64,000 nt of DNA from CAYXTW01 sp964452645 (GCA_964452645.1 CAYVMO010000012.1:31779-95778); one strand, 5' to 3'; positions 7,929 to 17,281 are shown, counted from the first letter of the stretch. The notes: generated by a model not told the origin, from the letters alone. Numbers and translations: made by a program.

Positions 7929-8426
7929 ATGAATTTCAACAACCAGGCAAACCGTCCTTCGTGGCATGAATATTTCATGCGGATAGCGATGCTGGCCGCG
8001 ACAAGGTCAACCTGCCTGCGGCGTCAGGTCGGAGCGGTTATTGTTAAAAATAAAAAAGTCCTCGCGACCGGGTATAACGGTTCACCGTCGGGATTGAAGC
8101 ATTGTCTTGATGTCGGATGTCTCCGCGAGGAACTGGGAATACCGTCAGGACAGCGGCATGAGCTTTGCCGCGCGATTCATGCCGAGCAAAACGCCATCAT
8201 ACAGGCAGCGACTTCGGGTGTTTCCATTGAGGGAGGAATTCTGTATTCGACTACTTTCCCGTGCATTCTCTGTGCCAAGATGCTGGTCAATTCCGGTATT
8301 AAGGAGATATATATATCGGAAGGTTACCCGGACGATTTATCGAAGGAAATACTGGAGGAGGCCGGGGTCGAGATTCATCGGCTGGTCGTGGCGCCGATCC
8401 GAGAAATCGAGGATTTGATGAAATGA
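7929..8426 (+). CDS. Deoxycytidylate (dCMP) deaminase, ComEB type
   Basis: Converts dCMP to dUMP for thymidylate synthesis. A 165-residue zinc enzyme with the HAEQNAI motif (His84, catalytic Glu86) and PCILC (Cys112, Cys115) completing the zinc site. The inserted Cys-containing loop HCLDVGCLREELGIPSG is characteristic of ComEB/dCMP deaminases. Its stop overlaps the start of nrdR (ATGA), so the two nucleotide-metabolism genes are translationally coupled. Confidence 0.93.
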   Translation: MNFNNQANRPSWHEYFMRIAMLAATRSTCLRRQVGAVIVKNKKVLATGYNGSPSGLKHCLDVGCLREELGIPSGQRHELCRAIHAEQNAIIQAATSGVSIEGGILYSTTFPCILCAKMLVNSGIKEIYISEGYPDDLSKEILEEAGVEIHRLVVAPIREIEDLMK

Positions 8427-8872
8427 AATGCCCCTTTTGCGGTCATGAGGAGGATAAGGTGGTCGATTCACGGGCCGCCCAGGATGGTCGCGCGGTTCGC
8501 CGGCGGCGCGAGTGTCTCAAGTGTAAAGAACGTTTTACCACTTATGAATATATCGAAAATGTCACATTGACCGTTATTAAAACCGACGAACGTCGGGAAG
8601 CGTACGAACGGCAGAAATTAGTCAACGGTATCAAGCTGGCCTGCAATAAGCGACCGGTTTCTCTGAAAAAGATAGAAGCTGTCGTCGATGAAATCGAAGC
8701 TCGCCTGCATGAGCTTTCGCGGAGCGAAGTCACAAGTAAGTACATCGGTGAACTGGTGATGGAAAGACTCCGTGAAACGGACGAGATCGCTTATGTCCGT
8801 TTCGCATCGGTTTATCATAAATTTCAGGACAAGACCGAGTTCCTGAATGAATTGAAGAAAATGCTGGAATAG
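8423..8872 (+). CDS. nrdR: Transcriptional repressor NrdR
   Basis: A 149-residue repressor of ribonucleotide reductase genes. The zinc ribbon is intact (Cys3, Cys6, Cys31, Cys34 in MKCPFCG and CLKC) and is followed by RFTTYEY and an ATP-cone domain (LTVIKTDERREAYERQKLVNGI). Overlap of its ATG with the stop of the dCMP deaminase gene indicates one transcript for dNTP-pool control. No ribonucleotide reductase gene is in the window, so its targets lie elsewhere. Confidence 0.95.
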   Translation: MKCPFCGHEEDKVVDSRAAQDGRAVRRRRECLKCKERFTTYEYIENVTLTVIKTDERREAYERQKLVNGIKLACNKRPVSLKKIEAVVDEIEARLHELSRSEVTSKYIGELVMERLRETDEIAYVRFASVYHKFQDKTEFLNELKKMLE

Positions 8873-8938
8873 ACGGGCGCAGGCCGATTCGCATACTTTG
8901 AGTTTGTTTTTTCCCTTAAAACTTATAGCTCTTAATCT

Positions 8939-10252
8939 TCAGTCTTCGATGGGCAGGACAACCGCGGGTTCTTTGGCCATTATTTCCATGCATTCGGTAA
9001 TACGGTCGTCGATTTTCATCGCCTTCGACAATTTAAAGAACTCGATTTCGTCGGTAGGCGATATTTCACGCATTACTCTAATGACGGCGAGGATTTTATT
9101 AATGGCATGTTCGGTATTCTCGGCGCTTAATGGCAGATGTTCCATTATTTTCTCTATTTGTCCTTGCTTCTGGAGCATCTGCAGTAACTGAAATTGTCCG
9201 GATATCACGGCGGCGGCGTTGTTTACGTAATGCGACATTGTCGCAAGGGCGGTGTTTTTGGCCTCGGCGGCGCCTTTTTGTCGCTCCTGCGTCAACAAAT
9301 TATCGCTAAGTTCTTTCCGTTCTTTATACAAGTGTTCCACTGTCAGATATGATTTCCAAATTTCACGATTGGCGGCAGAAAGAAGTCGTTCGGTATCGCC
9401 TATTTCTACGCCAAAGGTACGAGCCATTCCTGCTATGCGCTTAATAAGTCCCTCAGTGATTTGAGCTATATTGCTCATATCCATGGAGAGTTTTTTTGAT
9501 AACTTTTTAATCGTGGTAACTCTATCCTCTAATTTTTGCTCGCTGTCGGAGAATCGATTACAGGTCAGGAGAATGGCCAGTTTGGTTATATTTCCCAAAA
9601 CATCATCGTTACCTGCCGAGCCTTTGTCATGGTGGGAAGCAATTGCGGATATGATTTGTTCGGGGAGATGCCAGATTGTCGCCAGGCGATAACCGACCTC
9701 ACAATGGTCGATATCGAAGATCTCCCGCTCCGCGTTAATAAGTGATTTCCCCGCTTCGTGTCTTCTCAGAACTTCACTGTACTCATCCGGGCAATGGTGA
9801 AGGAAAAAAACGATGCCTATATCGTGCAGCAGGCCCGAAATCAAGGCTTCTTCAGGACAATCGTAGCCGACGACTTTGGCTATCGATTCCGCCGCCGATG
9901 ATACCGAGAAAATGAACGCGAAAAATTCCTTGGCGTCTAAACCTGTTCCGGAAGTAATATATTCCGGACGAAAAATCGCGGATGAAAGAGCCAGGCATTT
10001 GACGGTTGTGATTCCGACCATGGACACGGCCTGGTGGACCGTCCTTATTTCCACCGCCGGGCTATAGAATGAAGAATTGGCAAGTCTTAAAATTTTGCCC
10101 GTGAGTGAAGGATCCTGAAGAATAATCTCGGCCAGACGGCCGGCCGAGAGATTTTCATTTCTCGATTCTTCGAGTATCTTTAAAAACACCCCCGGTAAAG
10201 AGCGGAGTTCGAAGCCTGACTCGATTTTTTCGACGATAGAGATTCTATCCAT
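8939..10252 (-). CDS. HDOD-domain signalling protein with C-terminal HisKA-like segment
   Basis: A 437-residue cytoplasmic protein. Residues about 15-215 are an HDOD domain (FELRSLPGVFLKILEESRNENLSAGRLAEII, LHDIGIVFFLHHCPDEY, ASHHDKG), related to HD phosphohydrolases and common in motility and c-di-GMP networks. Residues about 320-400 resemble a HisKA dimerisation helix pair (ALATMSHYVNNAAAVISGQFQLL), but no ATP-binding kinase domain follows. A sigma-28-like promoter lies 28 bases before the start, tying the gene to the motility regulon although it is about 16 kb from motA. Biochemical function is unknown. Confidence 0.8.
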   Translation of the reverse strand: MDRISIVEKIESGFELRSLPGVFLKILEESRNENLSAGRLAEIILQDPSLTGKILRLANSSFYSPAVEIRTVHQAVSMVGITTVKCLALSSAIFRPEYITSGTGLDAKEFFAFIFSVSSAAESIAKVVGYDCPEEALISGLLHDIGIVFFLHHCPDEYSEVLRRHEAGKSLINAEREIFDIDHCEVGYRLATIWHLPEQIISAIASHHDKGSAGNDDVLGNITKLAILLTCNRFSDSEQKLEDRVTTIKKLSKKLSMDMSNIAQITEGLIKRIAGMARTFGVEIGDTERLLSAANREIWKSYLTVEHLYKERKELSDNLLTQERQKGAAEAKNTALATMSHYVNNAAAVISGQFQLLQMLQKQGQIEKIMEHLPLSAENTEHAINKILAVIRVMREISPTDEIEFFKLSKAMKIDDRITECMEIMAKEPAVVLPIED

Positions 10253-10279
10253 TTAGCCACCCATAAAATAATAATGTTA

Positions 10280-10305
10280 TTATCGGCCGGAAGATTAAAT
10301 CACTA
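10280..10305 (-). promoter_or_regulatory. Sigma-28 (FliA)-type promoter for the HDOD gene
   Basis: On the minus strand TAGTGATT (10298-10305), a 10-base spacer and GCCGATAA (10280-10287), identical to the canonical sigma-28 -10 element. The start codon is 28 bases downstream. The same element with a 10-base spacer occurs before motA. Confidence 0.65.
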
Positions 10306-10558
10306 AACTTATTAATGTGGAAATCTGTCTACATCTTCGTGAAATAGTTCAGGATACATATTTACCTATAATTCCCTTTTTAATGAGATAAAGAATACTG
10401 AATTGATATGGAAGTTGATAATGGTTGTCGATAAAAACCGTCGCGAAAAAAGGAAGGCGGCCGCGTTTGCGGATCAGGCAAGTCAATCCCTGAATTAAAA
10501 CGGCCTGACATTTTTTGCGGTCAAAAACAGTTTGACATATTATTGACTTCATCGCTAA
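10306..10558. other. Intergenic region upstream of tatC
   Basis: No gene seen. A TTGACA at 10532-10537 could be a -35 element for tatC, but no good -10 is present at 17 bases. The rest has no recognisable element. Confidence 0.3.
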
Positions 10559-10570
10559 TTGGCTACCGTT

Positions 10571-11326
10571 ATGGCTGATGAGTATTTGGAAGAAACACCG
10601 GAAGAGTCTAAAAAAGGCTCGATGCCGTTTCTGGATCACGTCGAGGAATTTCGCTGGCGGTTAATTAAATCAATCGTGGCTATCGCCGTGATGGGCGGCA
10701 TTTCATTCGCCTTTGCCGATTATGTTTTCAAATTCGTCACCATGCCGCTGGGTGATATAAAGCTTCATTTTACCGAAATTACCGGCTCGTTTTATGCCTA
10801 TTTAAAAGTATCCTTCTTTGCCGGGCTGTTTGCCGCCTCGCCGATTGTCCTTTATCAATTATGGAAATTCATCGGGCCCGGATTATATCCCCGTGAAAAA
10901 CGGGCGATTCTGCCGCTGGTCTTTTTTTCAACGGTACTTTTTCTAAGCGGCGCCGCCTTTTGCTTTTTTTTGGTCCTGCCGTTTGCATTAAAATTTTTAA
11001 TAAGTTATGGCGAAGGGGTTATGACGCCGATTATAACCGTCTCGAGTTATGTTTCCTTCGCGGGGCTTATGCTGGTTGCCTTTGGCGTCGCCTTTCAACT
11101 TCCGGTAATCGGCTATTTTCTCGGAAGTATCGGAATTATTTCAGGGCGATTTCTGGCCAAAGGTCGGCCCTATGCCCTGGTCTTTATTTTAATCGTCGGG
11201 GCGGTTTTGACGCCTCCCGATGTTTTCACGCAGATTTTGCTGGCCGGGCCGCTTTATCTGTTGTATGAACTCACGATTCTTATTGTGAAAATAACCGGCC
11301 GGCGAAAAACCGAAGAAGAATCTTGA
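10571..11326 (+). CDS. tatC: Twin-arginine translocase subunit TatC
   Basis: Polytopic inner-membrane core of the Tat export system, which recognises twin-arginine signal peptides of folded proteins. About 251 residues with six membrane segments. Family hallmarks are MPFLDHVEEFRWRL near the N-terminus, LYQLWKFIGPGLYPREKR in the second cytoplasmic loop and FQLPVIGYFL. The start is uncertain: ATG 10571 is chosen over TTG 10559, and neither has a clear ribosome site. tatA/B are not nearby. The menA-like gene follows 67 bases later. Confidence 0.93.
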   Translation: MADEYLEETPEESKKGSMPFLDHVEEFRWRLIKSIVAIAVMGGISFAFADYVFKFVTMPLGDIKLHFTEITGSFYAYLKVSFFAGLFAASPIVLYQLWKFIGPGLYPREKRAILPLVFFSTVLFLSGAAFCFFLVLPFALKFLISYGEGVMTPIITVSSYVSFAGLMLVAFGVAFQLPVIGYFLGSIGIISGRFLAKGRPYALVFILIVGAVLTPPDVFTQILLAGPLYLLYELTILIVKITGRRKTEEES

Positions 11327-11393
11327 TAAAAAAATATAACTGTATATTTTTCGAACGTATAATTGCAAAGAAAAAATTTTCGGGAGTTAAAAA

Positions 11394-12308
11394 ATGAATA
11401 CGGTAAAAAAATGGATTTTGGCGGTCAGAGCGCCGTTTTTTACAGGGATTGCCATCCCGATTATATTCGGGGCGACGCTGGCGTACTACATTACCGGTGA
11501 TTTTCACTGGGGGCTGTTTTTTGTAACCTTGTTCGGTGGAATCTGCGCCCATGCCGGGGCCAATCTGGCCAATGATTATTTCGACCATCGAACCACGGAC
11601 GATGATATCAATCCGAATTTCACCCCGTTCTCCGGCGGTTCGCGGATGATACAGAATAAGATATTATCGGCGCGCGCCATTTTTTCCGCGGCTTTTATCT
11701 GTTGGGGGCTGGCTTTGGTAGCCGGTATTTATCTGACAATGAATACACCCGGTTACTGGGTTTTGATCCTGGCCGGGCTCGGATTTCTGGGTGGCTTTTT
11801 CTACACCGCTTCGAGAATGGCCTTTTCGTACAATCGCATCGGCGAACTGGCGATTTTGATTAATTTCGGGATTCTGCCGGTGATGGGTACGTACTATGTT
11901 CAGACCGGGCAGTTCACATGGTTGTCGTTCTGGTCGTCGTTTCCCATCGGATTTTTAATCACCGCGATTTTGTATATCAATCAGTATCCCGATTACGAAG
12001 CGGACAAGGCGGTGCATAAAAATCATCTGGTGGTGACTTTCGGCCGCAGGCATGCGCGCATCGGATATTATTTTTTGATGTTCGGGAGTTATTTCGGGGT
12101 GATTTTATTAGTTCTGTTCGCCAAACTGACACCATATTCATTGGTGGCCTTACTATCACTCCCTGTAGCGTTGAAAACGGTCCGGATATTTTCTCGTGAG
12201 TACGAAAAAGTCAAAGAGTTGATTCCGGCCCAGGCCGGAACGATACAGGTGCATCTTCTGGTTGGACTATTGATGTCTATCGGATGTATCGTCGGCGCGT
12301 TGGTGTAG
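11394..12308 (+). CDS. menA: UbiA-family prenyltransferase, probably MenA
   Basis: Membrane enzyme of 304 residues that attaches a polyprenyl chain to an aromatic acceptor. Closest in style to 1,4-dihydroxy-2-naphthoate prenyltransferase of menaquinone synthesis. The first Asp-rich motif is NLANDYFDHRTTDDD (NxxxD form binding Mg-diphosphate) and the second is INQYPDYEADKAVHKNHLVV. Eight to nine hydrophobic segments are present. Start ATG 11394 has CGGGAG upstream. No other menaquinone gene is adjacent, so substrate identity rests on similarity of motifs. Confidence 0.8.
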   Translation: MNTVKKWILAVRAPFFTGIAIPIIFGATLAYYITGDFHWGLFFVTLFGGICAHAGANLANDYFDHRTTDDDINPNFTPFSGGSRMIQNKILSARAIFSAAFICWGLALVAGIYLTMNTPGYWVLILAGLGFLGGFFYTASRMAFSYNRIGELAILINFGILPVMGTYYVQTGQFTWLSFWSSFPIGFLITAILYINQYPDYEADKAVHKNHLVVTFGRRHARIGYYFLMFGSYFGVILLVLFAKLTPYSLVALLSLPVALKTVRIFSREYEKVKELIPAQAGTIQVHLLVGLLMSIGCIVGALV

Positions 12309-12337
12309 AATTATCACCATTTTATTAATGGTCGTAG

Positions 12338-12368
12338 GTCGAAATCCCGTTTCGGGTTTCGACTTTTT
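12338..12368 (+). terminator. Terminator-like hairpin after menA
   Basis: GTCGAAA (12338-12344) pairs with TTTCGAC (12357-12363) around a CCCG/CGGG inner stem and is followed by TTTTT. A second short hairpin (AAGCCC/GGGC) lies at about 12376-12395. The sequence also resembles the GTCGAAA repeat unit seen elsewhere in the window. Confidence 0.65.
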
Positions 12369-12408
12369 AATATGTCGGAAGCCCTTCGGGCATTCCGGCG
12401 TATGCATG

Positions 12409-14259
12409 CTATTTTTCAATCGCGTTTAATACTCTTTCATCCTGAATGAGTACATCTCTCATTAGCAGCTTATAGGGGAACTCCTTAAGTTTTGATTTTA
12501 TAAAACCATCCAGGATTTTTATAAGGGAAGAAGCTGTAATCAAAGACAAGTTTAATTCATAGTCAAGCCCACAGTCTTTTACGAAGTCGTCACTAAAGTC
12601 CGCGGCAACAAGTAACGATTTTATGACCTTATAATCATTTTGTTTGGCGAGAGTTATATATGCTTTTAATTGTCTGGATACTGAGCTAAATTTGTTATAG
12701 CCGCTTTCCTTTATTGTTTTACATTCGATTAGAATCAATTCATTGTTACTCAGGTTTATAACAATATCAATCTTGTCTTTTTTTGTATTCAGTGATTTCC
12801 TGAGTTTTTCATCAACATTAAATCCGAGTTTTGCGAATATGATTTTGGTCAAGTCTTCAAATTTTATACCCAATTCACTTTCATTTACTTGTAATCCATT
12901 TTCTTTAAGTGCGTTTAAATTCCTAAATCCAATGTTCTCATAGTTTTCAAGGTATATATTATCTGCGTCTTTATAAGCAGCTAATATATTTTGGACAAGG
13001 TTCCCCCGCAGTTTTACCTCTTTGGATTTGCAAAAAACCTCAAGATCCCTTTCGCTGATTATTTCAAGTATGTCTCTTGGTTTAATATTGTAATCAAGCA
13101 AATAATCGCCCTTTGTTACTATTTCATCCTGTAGCTCAAATGTATCTTTAATCTGGGCGTTGAATTTCGGCAGCACCTCACCCATTTCTATTAGCAGCTT
13201 TTCATAACCGTCGATCGATATGCCGACTTTCTCATCTTGTTCAACTTCCTCGAAATACGCAATTAAGCTTTTGATTTTCTCTTCAATGGTCGCACCTTTT
13301 AAAGCTGGGGATATTTTGAGTCCTTTGCCACATAAATCATTGATAAATTTCTTTTTCGCCGATACCATCGTGCCTTCTTTGTAAATATCATTTATCAGGA
13401 CGCCAGAAAAGGAAATACCCTCCCTGATAATTTCCCTGATTTTTTGTTCGAGAGGCAACCGCCAGTTGATGTTATGTTTTTTACATATAAGATTGATCTG
13501 CGCCTCCCGAAGAAGCCTCAAAACCCGCCTAAAGAATTTATCCGCGACCTCCTTGTTTCTTACCTTTCTTAAAATCCTGACAAATTCATCGGCTACATAG
13601 ACTATTCGGCTTTTCCGGGAATAAAATATTACTCCGATGTTTTTAAGCCAACCGATTACTGAATCAATATCGTACTTCTTGACGGGAACCACCATGTGAT
13701 TAATAAGTTTGATTTCTTCCTGCGATAGTTCAAGGTGTTGAGAGAGCGACGATAGAATAGACTGCTCTTCTTTTGTAATTTTTGCATCTTGATTATTTTC
13801 CAGATCATTGCAATAAGCAGTTTTTAGACAGGCCCGGTAAGTTTTATAGTCCCTTTTCCTTTGTTCGTCAATTTCCGATATGTCACTATCAAAAGACTTT
13901 TCCAACACGGATTGTTTTTTATCGATATTCCTCAGTTCATTCTCATATAGATGAGCAAACCAATCCTGTCTCATTATGCAATTGCCATCCTTGATGATTA
14001 TGTCTGTTACTATATCGAGTTGTGAAGTCGCATTGACAAATTCTGATCTTACATGTTTTGCAAATTCATTTTCAACAAGAATAAAAACTTTGGCGATGTT
14101 AATATTGTCCATGTTCTTTAGTTCTTTACTCTTGTCGCTTAAAACCTCATCAATCTTTTTCGCGTTTTGTGGTTTGTCAGTGATGATGCTGTCAATTATT
14201 TTAAGAAAAGCATTCTTCTCAAATGAATTAAGGCGGTCAAGAATTTTTTCCAATTTCAT
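12409..14259 (-). CDS. Predicted PD-(D/E)XK nuclease with TerB-like and SAP-like regions
   Basis: A 616-residue soluble protein; the whole-protein family is not recognised. Residues about 150-195 (KITKEEQSILSSLSQHLELSQEEIKLINH) resemble a TerB/EF-hand-like helical module. Residues near 415-445 (DILEIISERDLEVFCKSKEVKLRGN) resemble a SAP nucleic-acid-binding helix pair. The C-terminus has the restriction-endonuclease-like signature Asp498 then Glu512-x-Lys514 (KIDIVI...LIECK), followed by a Gln/Arg-containing helix (SVSRQLKAYI). The gene is clearly AT-rich compared with both neighbours and has its own strong promoter, suggesting acquisition by transfer. An Mrr-like or defence-related DNA nuclease is the best guess. 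Confidence 0.7.
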   Translation of the reverse strand: MKLEKILDRLNSFEKNAFLKIIDSIITDKPQNAKKIDEVLSDKSKELKNMDNINIAKVFILVENEFAKHVRSEFVNATSQLDIVTDIIIKDGNCIMRQDWFAHLYENELRNIDKKQSVLEKSFDSDISEIDEQRKRDYKTYRACLKTAYCNDLENNQDAKITKEEQSILSSLSQHLELSQEEIKLINHMVVPVKKYDIDSVIGWLKNIGVIFYSRKSRIVYVADEFVRILRKVRNKEVADKFFRRVLRLLREAQINLICKKHNINWRLPLEQKIREIIREGISFSGVLINDIYKEGTMVSAKKKFINDLCGKGLKISPALKGATIEEKIKSLIAYFEEVEQDEKVGISIDGYEKLLIEMGEVLPKFNAQIKDTFELQDEIVTKGDYLLDYNIKPRDILEIISERDLEVFCKSKEVKLRGNLVQNILAAYKDADNIYLENYENIGFRNLNALKENGLQVNESELGIKFEDLTKIIFAKLGFNVDEKLRKSLNTKKDKIDIVINLSNNELILIECKTIKESGYNKFSSVSRQLKAYITLAKQNDYKVIKSLLVAADFSDDFVKDCGLDYELNLSLITASSLIKILDGFIKSKLKEFPYKLLMRDVLIQDERVLNAIEK

Positions 14260-14316
14260 ATTATTCCACTCCTCTTTAAAATATGCGAATATGATAATTT
14301 ACTCAATAACGAGATT

Positions 14317-14346
14317 ATTATATATTTAAAGGATTTAGATTGTCAA
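14317..14346 (-). promoter_or_regulatory. Sigma-70-type promoter for the nuclease gene
   Basis: On the minus strand TTGACA (14341-14346), an 18-base spacer and TATAAT (14317-14322): both hexamers match consensus. The start codon is 58 bases downstream, with AGAGGAG before it. Confidence 0.75.
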
Positions 14347-14479
14347 GGACAAAGTCGGATGAAATCCTTACGAAATATTATCTTTTCGGGCTGGTAGTCG
14401 CCCTCCTCGGCTGTGGGTTCATTAATTGCAGTTATTTTCATTTAGAGACAATATTTGATTTTCAAATGAGGATTATTTT

Positions 14480-14552
14480 TTAATCTTTCGCGCTCGCATG
14501 AGGCATGCCTCGCGCGATTGTCAGGAGCGCAGGGCTCCTGACCTACCGCCTG
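14480..14552 (-). repeat. Dispersed palindromic intergenic repeat (GTCAGGAGC type)
   Basis: Contains GTCAGGAGC and GGCTCCTGAC as a stem, next to CGCGCGA and TCTTTCGCGC palindromic parts. Read on the minus strand it matches the copies near 57,890 and 59,095 (TAGGTCAG...GCTCCTGACAATCGCGCGA). It lies directly after the Kup gene and its end abuts the gene's stop codon. Confidence 0.65.
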
Positions 14553-16451
14553 CTAAATCTTAAGCTGGACGCCGACTTCCATGATTTGTTGTTGGGGGAT
14601 GTCAAAAAATGTCGAGGCGTCGTACGCATTACGCGACAAAAAGGCGAAAAGGTGCGCCCGCCAGCGGCTGATCGTATGCCCCTCGTCCCAGATCAACTTC
14701 TCCCGCCCGAGAAAGAAACTGGTCGTATCAAGCGGGAAGTCCAATCCCTGATCTTTGGCCAGCGACAGCACCTTGGGGATAACCGGAGATTCCATAAAAC
14801 CATAATGTGCCATAATCTCGTAACATCCGGAACCCAGCTCACGGATTTTCACTTTTTCCAGATTGGGAACGCGGGGAATCTCGACGGCGCTGAAGTGCAG
14901 GAAACCGATTTGTGTATGTAAGACTTTATTATGTTTGAGATTTTGTGACAGCGCCACCGGGACCGTTTCGGGCTGACCGGACATGAAAATGGCGGTTCCT
15001 TTGATGCGCGGGATCTGGCCCGAGGCCAGCTGGCTGCGGAGTTCATAGAATGGTACCGATAATGCTTTGAACTGCTGGCTAAGAATTTCCCGGCCCCGTT
15101 TCCAGGTCAGCATGACAATCAGCAGTGCGGCTCCGACTATTAATGGAAACCAGGCCCCGTGGAATATCTTGCTGATGTTGGCCGAGAAGAAACAAAAATC
15201 GACGATGAAAAATGCTATGAAGGGAATCCCGGCGGCGATACGGCTCCACCTCCATTTCTCCCGCGCTACGGCATAAAAAAGAAAACTGGTTATCAGCATG
15301 GTAGAAGTGACGGCGACACCGTAGGCGGCGGCCAGTTTACTGGAAGATTGAAAGCCGAAGACAAGGGCGAGAGTAGCTATCATCATCAGCCAGTTGACTT
15401 GAGGGACATAAATCTGGCCGATATGTTTCGACGAGGTATGGATTATTCTCATACGGGGCAGATAGCCGAGTTGCACCGCCTGACGGGTCAGCGAAAAAAC
15501 GCCGGTGATTATAGCCTGCGAGGCGATAATCGTGGCGGTGGTGGCCAGCAGGACCATGGGGATGATAGCCCATGACGGCACGGTGGCATAAAACGGATGA
15601 TGAGCCTCTTCGGGACGAGACAAAAGAATCGCTCCCTGTCCGAAATAATTCAATAAAAGCGCCGGCAATACAAAAGTAAACCAGACCAGTCGGATCGGTT
15701 TTTTGCCGAAATGTCCCAAATCCGCATATAAAGCCTCGGCCCCTGTGACTACCAGAAACACCGCGCCCAGAACGGTAAATCCATGCAAATTATTTTTCAG
15801 GAGAAAATCGATTCCGTACCATGGCAAGATTGCCGCGAAAACATCGGGATGATGCAATATCTGTCGCAGACCGAGTATCGCCAGGACCGAGAACCATACG
15901 AGAATAATCGGGCCGAATAACGCCCCGACCCGGGCTGTCCCGCGATGCTGAAGCAGAAACAATCCGGCCAGAATCAGCAGAGTGGCCGGAATGACATAAG
16001 GTTGAAAATTCGGGGTGATAATGCGCAGCCCTTCAGCCGCACTCATAACCGAAATCGCCGGGGTAATTATTCCGTCACCATACAAAAGGCAGGCGCCGAA
16101 AATACCGGCGATTATTAAAAGCCGGCGAAACCGGCGGTACGATTCGCGTCCGGATTTGGCTAAAGCGGTCAATGCCAGAACGCCACCCTCGCCGCGATTA
16201 TCGGCCCTTAATATAAAAATGAGGTATTTTACAGAGACAATCAGCGTAAGGGCCCAGAACATGAGTGAAAGGACACCCAGGATGTTTTCCCGGCTGACGG
16301 CGATGCCGTACTCGCCATGAAAACACTCTCTGATAGCATACAGCGGACTGGTTCCGATATCACCGAAGACGACACCCAATGCCAGAAGCGCCATTTTGGC
16401 CGAGGAGTGTTTTCCTATCTTGATATCATTATTGCTTTGATTATTGGCCAT
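14553..16451 (-). CDS. kup: Kup-family potassium uptake protein
   Basis: A 632-residue inner-membrane K+/H+ symporter. The N-terminal family signature is present (LALGVVFGDIGTSPLYAIRE), followed by about twelve membrane segments including GDGIITPAISVMSAAEGL and VTGAEALYADLGHFGK, and a C-terminal soluble domain of roughly 170 residues. Length is typical for Kup. The start at 16451 has only a weak ribosome site. No c-di-AMP riboswitch was recognised in the upstream gap. Confidence 0.95.
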   Translation of the reverse strand: MANNQSNNDIKIGKHSSAKMALLALGVVFGDIGTSPLYAIRECFHGEYGIAVSRENILGVLSLMFWALTLIVSVKYLIFILRADNRGEGGVLALTALAKSGRESYRRFRRLLIIAGIFGACLLYGDGIITPAISVMSAAEGLRIITPNFQPYVIPATLLILAGLFLLQHRGTARVGALFGPIILVWFSVLAILGLRQILHHPDVFAAILPWYGIDFLLKNNLHGFTVLGAVFLVVTGAEALYADLGHFGKKPIRLVWFTFVLPALLLNYFGQGAILLSRPEEAHHPFYATVPSWAIIPMVLLATTATIIASQAIITGVFSLTRQAVQLGYLPRMRIIHTSSKHIGQIYVPQVNWLMMIATLALVFGFQSSSKLAAAYGVAVTSTMLITSFLFYAVAREKWRWSRIAAGIPFIAFFIVDFCFFSANISKIFHGAWFPLIVGAALLIVMLTWKRGREILSQQFKALSVPFYELRSQLASGQIPRIKGTAIFMSGQPETVPVALSQNLKHNKVLHTQIGFLHFSAVEIPRVPNLEKVKIRELGSGCYEIMAHYGFMESPVIPKVLSLAKDQGLDFPLDTTSFFLGREKLIWDEGHTISRWRAHLFAFLSRNAYDASTFFDIPQQQIMEVGVQLKI

Positions 16452-16616
16452 ATATTTACTCGGTCTTAATCAATCAGAATATTTTAAGAGACAATTATGC
16501 AGACTTTCAATTTTGTATACATCATAAATGAAGATTTATACAAAAAAAACGACAATGTTACCAATCAAAAATCAATTAATTTATAAGCTATTGGTAAACA
16601 TGGGATTAATTCAGTG

Positions 16617-16676
16617 GGGCAGGTCTCCCTGAGACCTGCCAATTTTATATATGGCAGGAGCCGGAAACTCCCGCCA
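16617..16676. repeat. Dispersed palindromic repeat (GCAGGTCTC type)
   Basis: GGCAGGTCTC/GAGACCTGCC forms a 10-bp hairpin (about 16617-16639), followed by GGCAGGAG...CTCCCGCC. Related sequences lie near 57,750-57,772 and 59,200-59,262. It sits between the divergent kup promoter side and the end of the peroxidase gene and could act as that gene's transcription stop. Confidence 0.6.
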
Positions 16677-16684
16677 TACGATGA

Positions 16685-17281
16685 TTATAGAAGTTTTTTT
16701 ATTTGCCCGACCAGTTCATCCGACATCGGTTCGACCGCTGAGTCGAAACGAGCGACCACTTTGCCTTTACGGTCAAGAAGGAATTTGTTAAAATTCCATG
16801 TGATTTCGCCGGGATATCTCGATTTTTCGGTCAACTCGACATACAGCGGATGCTTGTCCTCACCCTTAACGCTGATTTTGGACATCATCGGAAAGGTAAC
16901 ACCGAATTTCGATTGACAGAATTTCAGAATCTCTTCATTGCTGCCCGGCTCCTGGTTTTTGAAATTATTTTCCGGAAAGCCAAGAATGACAAAACCTTTG
17001 TCTTTATACTTCTCGTACAGCTTTTCAAGCCCGGCGTACTGCGGCGTATAGCCGCACTTGCTGGCCACATTAACAATTAAAACGACCTTACCCTTATAAT
17101 CGGCAAGGGAGGCGCTGTCGCCGGTTATTGTCTTGAAAGGTATATTCATCAGATCAAGGTCGGTACTTGTGTTTATATTATTTGCCTGCATTTTATCTCC
17201 CGAGTTGTTGCTCTTCTGTTTCTCGCCGCCAAAAGCGACGCCGAAAAGAAGCACCGTTAAGATTACTATATATTTTGACAT
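16685..17281 (-). CDS. Exported glutathione-peroxidase-like thiol peroxidase
   Basis: A 198-residue peroxidase of the GPx family that in bacteria usually uses thioredoxin rather than glutathione. It has an N-terminal hydrophobic signal (YIVILTVLLFGVAFG), so the periplasm is likely. Motifs are NVASKCGYTPQY with the peroxidatic Cys76, GFPENNFKNQEPGSNEEIL, the Cys in LKFCQSKFGVTFPM (the usual resolving position) and WNFNKFLLDRKGKVV. Unlike the peroxiredoxin at 2373, this peroxidase uses Cys, not Sec. AAAGGAG precedes the start. Confidence 0.92.
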   Translation of the reverse strand: MSKYIVILTVLLFGVAFGGEKQKSNNSGDKMQANNINTSTDLDLMNIPFKTITGDSASLADYKGKVVLIVNVASKCGYTPQYAGLEKLYEKYKDKGFVILGFPENNFKNQEPGSNEEILKFCQSKFGVTFPMMSKISVKGEDKHPLYVELTEKSRYPGEITWNFNKFLLDRKGKVVARFDSAVEPMSDELVGQIKKLL

